Below, in pieces: positions 55,490 to 64,000 of a DNA stretch of 64,000 bases; the stretch's first letter is position 1, and each line of letters begins with the position of its first letter. A model generated the notes under the pieces. That model saw only the letters and a program-made list of their open reading frames with translations, ran no database searches and was not told the DNA's origin. Source of the DNA: Sparassis latifolia (lineage: Eukaryota > Basidiomycota > Agaricomycetes > Polyporales > Sparassidaceae). The stretch spans positions 1,798,001-1,862,000 of the forward strand of contig CM031555.1 in the NCBI GenBank assembly GCA_018466975.1, read 5' to 3'. The position numbers and the translations under genes were made by a program.

Positions 55490-58400
55490 CTAGCCAGGAG
55501 CAACCCTCGTTGACGGCACTGATCGACCTTGCGACGATCCGTTACTTGCTGTACTGGATCGATATTGGAAAAGGTCATGTAGTCGTGACAGTTTCTCTTG
55601 TTGGGAGTCAGGCAAGTCAGACAGTCCCGGACGTGGTGGAGATCTAGGCGATGTCTCCGCACGACTGCTGACCGGCGAGCTAGCTGTAGCTGCGCCGTTG
55701 GAATCGAGATCTGCAGTGGAGGAGATTAACGTGGTTCAGCGATATACAAGTCTCCCTTACATGAAAAATGGTTGGGAGGGGTCAACGCTCGCTCGCGCTG
55801 ATTTGACTCTAGCTCTGTGGGGATAATATCAGGTGAGATCGCGGAGCGACGATCATGCCAGACTTACTCGACAGAGTATTCGCAACAGCCACGTTTCTCT
55901 CCTCGTCTTCCGCCGCTCGACTGGCCAACGCTCTTGTAATGTATTTGCGGAAGGCAGTCCCTGTCGATTCCAATATCTTATCGACCTTGGGCTTTTTGTG
56001 AGGATACGCCTTGAGGAAGTGGTGAAGCTCAGTGATTCCTTCCTTGTGCATCGCACCCGTGGTCTCGCTGGAAATATGGCTGATGATAGTGTTCAGCTGG
56101 TCGTCAAGGTCTGGCTCCGTCGTGATCCCGTTCGTAGAAGAAGCGCTCGGACTTCTCGCATGGCTGGATGAGGATTGACGTTGATGATCCGAAGTGACAG
56201 AGGATGATGTTCCGTGAGGAGATGACGGTGCAGGTTGATCATGAGCCACACCATTGCTTCGCACTGGGATTTCTGTTGCCGTCCGAGCTGTCGAATTTAG
56301 AATTCGATAGACGTACGGATAGACAATTGTGGCGGACGGGTCGTCGAAGGAGGCGGAGAGCAGATCGTATACATCATCTCCATAGTGAGCTATGAAACAT
56401 AGCACTCAGCATTTTTTAACAACAGAAGGGTAACATAGCAGAAAGGTAACCCACCAACCACGTGCTGAATGATGACCTTGATTGTTCGCAGAGGCATATC
56501 ACCGCATGGAACCTTGTTGGTGGCCCGAGCACGCCATTCATTCGGTGGAACAGACTGCAAGAAATGCTCCACAGCAGGAAACAGCTCCGCAGTATCGAGA
56601 ACACCTTTCTCCAGATCCTGAGGAATGTTTCTCGCCAATTTCCAGACACATTTGAGCACCAACTCAGCAACCTTGGCCTCTTGAGACTCTGGGTGAGTGC
56701 CATTCGTTGGGAATGGTTTCACAATCTGGAGCAACAGCGCAAACAGTGCCCTAAACAACGAGAACGGCGGCTAAGATGCACGCAAGAGGTTCAAAGAACG
56801 AAAACTAACCGGAAGACAGACATCCTGCGGCCAGTGGCAAAGAGGCGCAAGATGATCATGTTAATGAATCGTGACAGATCCTTGACTCTGCTATCTGGGC
56901 TGTTGTCTGTTTGAAGGAGGCGCAGGGTCAACTCCTCGAGTAATGATGTCAGAATGTCCACCGTTAGTGACTCCGCAAGGAAAACATGGTCACAGAATGC
57001 ATTGAGCGTCTGGATGAGGTGCTTCGCAAGCCGAAAATTTTCCGGCTGCGTGATATTCTCCGGCCGTTCAAATACATGCGCCATCTGGAGGGTGATAGTC
57101 TCGATCAAACCTTCAGTATGCTCTGCAAGTTCCTGATATGCTGGAGACGACGGGCCATCTTCAGGGCCCATCTCTAGGACCTTCTGAACTTTCTTCAAGG
57201 CATCCACGCTACGTGATGGGTCATTGCTGAGGATGCTGGAGATCGTGACCGTAATATCGTCCGGCGAAGCAGCTGGTGGTCCAAAGTCCGTGATCTCATT
57301 TTCTCTGTGACTGTTTAGGTGGCCATTGCCGTTCACAGCACGTGGAATCACTTCTTCTTGATGCAGTATTTCACGGCTTGATGCAGACGACACCGCGTAA
57401 GACGACTGTACATCATTGTAACGCGATCGTGGAGGTCCTAATCGAGACGGTACGAGGCTCTTTGGTCGACCTATCGAAGTCGGTGATGTTGGACCAGGCA
57501 GATGTGATGGGCCAGGCAGTTTTGAAGACCTTGCCGGGGAACCAGGACGAGCAATACTAAGCGCGAGAGATGCAGACCTGACAGTACTTGCAGGTGATGC
57601 CGGACGAGCAAGACGAGACGATGGAAGGACAGCCGGACTAGCATTTCGAGATTGTCCAGCTATTCGAGAAGCCGGTCCTGCAGCTGGGGAACCAGATCTA
57701 GCTATGCTGGTCGCCAAACGAGAAGCATGTTTGGTGGAAGGGGCAATCTCAGCCTTGTCTGGGGTGCTTGCTCCAGGGACACGACGTAGGCGTTCCTCCA
57801 ATTGTGTCTTGTCCTTTGGAGAGAGTGGCCCGACAAGCGACCAGATCGTCTCTCCAACTAGGGAATATCCTTCGCTATTGCTCGATTAGCTCAATGTCAT
57901 CGACATAACTGTAGTACCATCTCACCCAAGAGTAGTAAGCACTGACTTGCGCACTTGTGGATCCTTGTCTGATATCGACGCTGCAATGACCGGGAAGGCT
58001 TTACTCGGCTCGCACGCACCCGTACCAAATCGTTTCAAGAGGCTGCCAAGTTCGTCGAATGTTCCTTGGCGAGTCTTTGCGACCTTGGACTTTAATCCGT
58101 GCTCGAGTAGAAGTTGGAATACTCGACTATAGGCATAGACCTTTGGGAAAGTCTGAACGATCTGCGATACACGGACCCGCACCGGCTCACGCGCATCCCC
58201 CAGCTACGAGAAATTCAGTAAACGTGATAAATAAATGAGGAAATACTGACTTTGTAAACGATGGTGGGAATAAAACACATGGCTTCCGCATCAGACAGCT
58301 GATATTCGACACTCTGCAGGAAAGCTAGAACTGCCTCCACGACATCCAAGCATTTCTGAACTAGGTTTGATTGAGGTTCATGGGCTTTTATAGAGACATA

Positions 58401-61400
58401 CTTCAAAGCAAGATCAGAATTTGCCAGACAGATAGCTTGAAAGTCTTCCGATGACAGCCCAGGCATTTCATCTCCAGCCACAGCACTGGTGTAGAGCTCT
58501 TGTAGAGCATTTAGACCAGAGACATGATCGTTCACAGCGTTGTGGTCGTGGCTGAACAGAAGGGCGATCAGATCTCTAGATGCGTGCGGTTCCATCTGAT
58601 GTTGTAGTAATTCTGCGAGATCCTTTCTAGTTGGGCCTGCTTCGTTAACCCACTTTTGAGCATCCTTCGCCAAACGTGCTCTCTTCGCATCCTGATTGCT
58701 ACTGGTAAACGGCAACGCGGGGGCAACTTCAGCAGGTGTTGTTTTAGAAGTTGAAGCGACTGGAGCACCAGGCCGCTTCAAACCAGTGCCGAGTTTACTT
58801 GGGAGGCGAGAAGTGACCCCTTCCACCGGCGTTTCCGAACGGGAATCTGCTCGAGCAGTCGTGCCTTGAGGTAACTTGCGACGCACCCCAAGCGACTTTC
58901 CCGGCACTGCGACCTTTGAAGATTCGGGAGCATCCTGAGGTGGTGGGCTTTCCGGAGGTGTTTGAACGGGAGCGGCTTTCGTTGGTCCCGCCTTCGTTGG
59001 TGCTGCGAGTGCTGATGGCTTGGTAGCTACAGGAGCTGGTGCACTTCTAGCTGGTGCAGCGGCGCGGGCTGCCTGTAACAAAGGAACGACGGTTGACCTC
59101 GACGCCGGCTTCAGCGAATTTGCCTGCTGAAGAATATAGTCATATCCCGCGTATGCTACAAGGGCGGGCAGAAGGGCTTGCGCGCCTTTCCTGACATCGC
59201 CGTTGCGATCGTCCAAACAAGCGATCACTGGACCAGCCCAGTTACTCAGATCCAGCCCAGAAGGGAGTTCATGCGCCTTGAACCAGTCAACGATCCATCC
59301 CAGGAGAGATGCTCGTTGCACTGGGTTCGTCGATTCCAACGCAGTCGCGATCCCGGGCACCATAGCTTCAACCCCTTCACATGCAGTGGCAATAGATGTG
59401 AGAGTTTGGATCGCGGCAGCACGAATGGGTGCCTTCTGATCAGAGAGCACGGTGGCAACAGGCAGAACGAAAAATTTAGTGTGTTTTTCGAATGGCTTGC
59501 CCATACCGGTTGCAACTCGTGAGACAATGTCGAGCGCAAGGGACTGGACGGTCTTATTTGTATCTGTGACCCGGGCTTTGAGCACTTGACCGATCTCTCC
59601 TGCACGAGCCATCTCAGTAACCGGAAACATGTGCATGCATGTAGCACACTCACCCATATTAGGCTTCAGGCGTTTGTTCGAGCCCTGGTCCAAGATCACC
59701 TGTAGCGCTTCAAGTGCCTCCTTCTTCGTCTTCCAGGCATCGCTCTTGGCATCGGTGAGAATAGCGGTTCCTTTGAGTAAGCTATCAATTTCCACACGAG
59801 GAAAGAGGTCATCCAAAGGATCAGCTTGTGCGGCACCGCCCTTGCCCAGACTGGCTCCAGGAGCTGCTACCATGCTGGCAAGATCTGCAGAAATGCGCGT
59901 GGGTTCCGGGGTTGGAGTACCTTCCACTTTATCAAATTCGCTCAATATAGTGGCCAAAAGCTGTGGATTGAGATCCTCGAGTAGGTCCTTGATAGCTGAT
60001 TTAGAATGTTAGTTTCCGTGAACGAGGAACGTCTGCAAAATAACCCACAGGAGCCAGCGAACAGCTTCACTGCGACAAGCGTCTTGGTTGCACTTGTTCG
60101 TACAGCAGCGTTGGAATTCTTCAGCGTCGTCTTGAGGAATTCAATCAGGGCGCGAAGTGACAGCCCCGCCAACCCAAAATCAACGAGAGCTTGCTCGATC
60201 CACGTTACTGCATCCGCCAGCATCTTAGGTGCTTTCTGTTTCGACAGCGGTTCGTATGCTACGGGAAATCGTGAGAGACCTTATTCAGACCTTGGCTTCA
60301 AATCACACACCATGGCCCAACACGAACTGCAGAGATGTCTTCTCTGCAAAGATCAAAAGGGTCTCGCCGGCTGGTTTCTTCAATTTTGAATCACCCAGCT
60401 TCTCCGTTAGATGGGGTACGCAAAGGGCGACGCAGGACCTTCCGAATGATGGACATTGTTCCGCTAATATGTTCAGAATGCCATACAATTTGGCAGACAC
60501 CTAAATTATGCAGTGCGTCAATGGATGCATCCGTGATATAACTGGAGTCCAAACAAACCTGGAAATTCTTCTCACTCCACCCCTTCTTAGCCAAGAACCG
60601 GACGACGACTTCTGCGTCTAAGCTACCTGCAGAATCTTGCACCCAAGTAGTCATCTCCTCCAACCCAGCTAATCTAGTCTTCCAGTTTGAGTCTCCAAGA
60701 TCAGCGACATAATTGGGTGGAACGAGTTCTGCAGCAAGTGCTTCCGCGTCTTCTAGAGTATGCTTGAACTTGAACGTGTCGAGAGTTCCGGGAGCTGGCG
60801 CAAGAACGCCCTTGGAGGGTTTTGATGCTGCTGCTGCTGCGGCAAGGGGCAGTTTCTTTGCTGGTCCGGCGGGAGGTGGTGACGCAACTGCGCCTCCCGG
60901 TGATACACCGGCCGCGGCGGACTTTTTGGCCTACAATTACAAGCCGCATGCAAAAAAATTAGCATATAGACGATTCGAGAGTGTGGGAACGAACCAGCAT
61001 TCTTGCCGGGGGCTTCTTCGAGGGTTTGTCCTCAGTTGGAGTGAGAACTTCATCATCAAGCGGGGTGGAAGGGGCGGTTGACGAAGCCGCCGGCTTTTTG
61101 GTAGGCGCCTTCTTTGGTGGCTCCTTGGCTGCAGGGGCAGCTTTTGGTGGCCCACTTGCACCAGCCTTTGCCTTGACCGTAGCCTTCTCGTATGCCTCCT
61201 TCACTTTAACTTTCCGTACGTCGGCAAGATTCTCCATTAGAGCATTCAAAGGTCTCTCCCCGACCATCTTCATCAGGGTGCCCAGACAAATCGCTGCCTC
61301 ATTGCGAGCACCTTCGAAAGAGTCCTCCAAAAGGGAAGCGAGCGTATCGGACAAGGGCTTCACCTGTGGAGGAGGAACGGGAATGGTAGAAATCGCAAGG

Positions 61401-62915
61401 CACCTCCCCAGGAACCTCAGTGTACCTTCTTTGACCTGAGGATTCTTCGAGTTGACAGCAGAAATAATGTCTGGAATGATATCAGGCAGGGTTGTCTGAA
61501 ACAAATCGTCATCAGAGGATCGGCTCGAGATACAACGGGGGCACTTCGTCTTACTGTTGTGAATACGGCATCCAGTGCAGATCCAATAGCATCTGTCACA
61601 GTAACTTTCCGCTCCTTCATCCTCTCTAACAACGGAGACACGATGCTCTCCCTGTGCCTGCCAAACCCGCCCATCATACCCTTCGCCAGGGCCTCTATAC
61701 AGTTCGCGGCTGTCATGACACAGTTTACGTTCGCATCTTTGTGCACACAAGTTGCGAGAGCCTTCGCAACCTCTCCCAGCTCGGAGGAGTCCTTGATCCT
61801 CGGAGTGGCATTAAGAAGAGTTAACAAATCATCAAGCGCCTCCTTGCGCTCCTTCCACTTTGAAGATCCCAGCGACGGCCGCAGCGTTGCTGATAGCTTA
61901 GGGACGATGTCGACCTCTTCAGCGAACATGCGCGGATCCGGAGGCGCAGACTCTATTACAGGATGTTAAGCGGCCAGAACGAAGATCTCACTGGACGCAC
62001 CAACCTTCTTCTGCGGCAGCTTCTTCCTCGTCACCTCCTCCCGCCTCTGCTTCTCTCGCTGCCGCCCTTGTCATCCTCTCTGGCTTCAGACTACCCTTCC
62101 CCTTGCCGTCCTTCTCCATCACCTCAAATGCTTCCTTCAGCTCCTTCACTTGTACCGGCTTCAAGTCGGCCAGCCACGACTCTATACCGGGACCAATGTA
62201 TTGGTATAGTGTATGCGCGAGATGCGTCCCTTCTGAACGAACTGTCTTGTCAGAATGTGCAAATATTTTCGGCAATGCCTTCAGAACTGGCGCCGGAGGA
62301 GCTGCTGAAGTCCCGAATACTCTGGATAGGTGTCAAAGATGATCACCTGGGACGAACTGAGTAATAAGGCGTACCGCACGATCTCCCTTAGCGCAGTCAC
62401 ACATCCTGCTACGATCTTCGGTTGCTTGGCTCCCAGACCGGGCAGGATATTTTCCTGCACAAACAGTTATAATCCCATTCGATACGTTGGAGAACTGTAG
62501 GACGTACCACAACCCCTGCTCCACCGTTTTCAACTTCAACATATTGTAATACAAGCTCTATAGCTTGTGCTTTCGTGCCGGCGCGTGTTGAGCCGAAGGA
62601 CTTGTCCACTAACACCGGGACGACGGCCTCTCTCGTACGCGCAGCATTCTCTCCTGCAAACTTGACGAACGCCACGAGGCACTCTACTCCTTTCTCCTGC
62701 GCAACTGCGTTGCTGTCCGTGACGATCTTCTTTAGTAGATCCGGGTTATTGATGTAGGGTTTGAAGGCAGGATCGGAGTCGGAGGCAGTTGTGTGGAATA
62801 TCTTCACCAAAGACTCATAAGCACTGACACGGGCCTTCCAGTTCTTGTGGACGAGACGGTCGGAAATTGGGATAGAGTTAAAATCCTCCTCAGGTGGTGG
62901 GGCGCCGTCGTCCAT
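55490..62915 (-). CDS. stu2: XMAP215/Stu2-family microtubule polymerase (multi-TOG)
   Basis: Sixteen exons (descending 62508-62915, 62375-62454, 62005-62321, 61555-61952, 60995-61495, 60559-60930, 60311-60500, 60049-60258, 59654-59995, 58251-59599, 57926-58203, 56810-57874, 56455-56750, 55868-56389, 55761-55814 and 55490-55710) give 2200 residues. TOG-domain first-repeat signatures recur: HKNWKARVSAYESL, SSKWKERKEALDDLL, DSNWKTRLAGLEEM, SDAWKTKKEALEAL, and a fifth HEAT array (AKTRQGTFDELGSLL). Ala/Pro/Lys-rich linkers separate them, and a Ser/Pro/Arg linker carries repeated SIAR-GSPA-like motifs. A C-terminal helical domain follows. Proteins of this family add tubulin at microtubule plus ends and act at spindle poles. 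Yeast members have two TOGs. A five-TOG layout as in animals is usual for basidiomycetes of this length. Confidence 0.93.
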
Positions 62916-64000
62916 GGCCCGTCAGTAAACGTGAGTGTCGTCAAGTTGGAATGTCTAACTCCGAGCGAACTTCCGCTTGATCCAACGCGGTCGGTCACAA
63001 ATTTAGTGACGTGCGTGACCACCTGATCGATCTTCACCGTGACCGCGGCCGACTCGTCACCTTGACAAGTCCCCTGCTAGATATCGAACATCGGAATGCA
63101 GTCGCAGTCCCCGTCTCGACCAGATGCGCATACGTACCAGCTGAAGCTTGAAGATATGCACGTCTTGACACTCTCGGACCCGAATCGCGCTCCTGATTTC
63201 ACGCCTTCGGCACCCCCTTTTCGGATGTAGGATCGGACGGTCCTTGCTCGCCTTTTACATGCGTTTCGCGTAGGCGTGTACTATACGCCACCTCATGTTC
63301 ACAGCCCTCCCAACTGCTGCTGGAGAGTGGTAAGCGTTTCACCACAAGTTTAGCTAGCCGTGAGTCTTGTTCCTATGGATCATGGGTTGGGTTATGGGCG
63401 ACCGTGGAAACCGCCGAGGATCTGCACGCAGCTTCGCAGCGCTTTTGCATGCACTCCATATTCATTGTAGTTATCCACTGTCGGCCGATACTCGCTCGAA
63501 AATCCATTGCGACCACTGCGCGCACGACAAGAGACATGAAATCATGGCATTCTCAAGCCTTGAGCGATACAGTACTACCACACAGAAGTGCGACATAAGG
63601 TTACTCGACGGTATAAGTAAAAAAGAGCATAGAACATCAGCGATGCGGTGAAGTATGGAATACATACGTGAATGTAAGTATGGAATGTAGGTATGCGACT
63701 CGATGCAGAAGACTATGTGTATACAATGCAAAAACTGAGGCCTGAGTACATAGGATGATAGTCTATAAGATACTATAGAATGGTAATAGAATAGTACCTG
63801 GAAAGCGAGGATGAACGGTGGACAACGACGAGCAGGGTCTGCGACGACGAGCAAGAAATGATTACACAGATAGCAAGCATTAAAAACGAGTAAGATGCGT
63901 GTTGATGGGATGGAATAAAATAAGGAAGTGTGGTGCACTGACAAAGCATGGCATCATACGAAATGCCCCATCGATTCCGCGCGCCTGGCAGGCAGAACCC
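62916..64000. other. Intergenic; upstream of the TOG gene to window end
   Basis: No gene was supported. The 157-codon minus frame at 63471-63944 has a composition rich in Ser, His, Cys and Tyr and no domain, and is likely chance. An AT-rich stretch of ATAC/TATG words lies at about 63640-63800. Confidence 0.4.

Noticed and set aside
63471..63944. 157-codon minus-strand frame at the window end
   Set aside because: Composition is rich in Ser, His, Cys and Tyr with no domain, and the AT-rich background readily leaves this frame open. No splice partner or conserved motif was seen.

Overview
The window is nuclear DNA of a filamentous basidiomycete, most likely an Agaricomycete. The evidence is many short introns (about 45-65 nt), tnp2/CACTA and KDZ-type transposon remains, a basidiomycete-style opsin-related protein, and fungal orthologues such as AP-1 beta, an XMAP215/Stu2-type TOG protein and a UPF0658 Golgi protein. 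All gene models below were built by hand by joining open frames at GT-AG (rarely GC-AG) junctions. In almost every model the summed exon length is a multiple of three, which supports the joins.

Region 1 (1 to about 13.2 kb) is a repeat island with no intact gene and very few CpG dinucleotides. It holds a palindromic pair of tRNA-like sequences (562-1373) and a decayed pogo/Fot1-type transposase. That transposase is split by a 7-kb element with long inverted ends (4284-11235). Several small TIR elements are also present, one with a perfect 8-bp target duplication. Region 2 (about 13.2-18.9 kb) looks like a decayed CACTA element: a tnp2-type transposase pseudogene on the plus strand facing a second element gene on the minus strand. 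Both carry premature stops explainable by C:G to T:A transitions.

Region 3 (19.4-64 kb) is dense single-copy gene space. In order: a large disordered protein, an SDR dehydrogenase, a SET-domain methyltransferase, a doubtful small gene, a UPF0658 Golgi membrane protein, a DNAJC9-like J-protein, an FHIP-like adaptor, an O-methyltransferase, a GPI-anchored cupredoxin, an Mso1-domain protein, a sulfide:quinone oxidoreductase carrying a 190-bp TA-flanked MITE inside an exon, a NEPRO-like nucleolar protein, AP-1 beta, an OTU protease, an aldo-keto reductase, a truncated opsin-related pseudogene, a transcription factor with two tandem Zn2Cys6 clusters, and a 2200-residue multi-TOG protein. The genes form no metabolic cluster. 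FHIP, AP-1 beta, the Mso1-domain protein and the Golgi protein all belong to membrane traffic, but this may be chance.

The most unusual points are the twin zinc clusters with matching intron positions around 13-nt micro-exons, the MITE inside the SQR coding sequence, 3-, 8- and 9-nt micro-exons, and the nested transposon island with transition-type decay.
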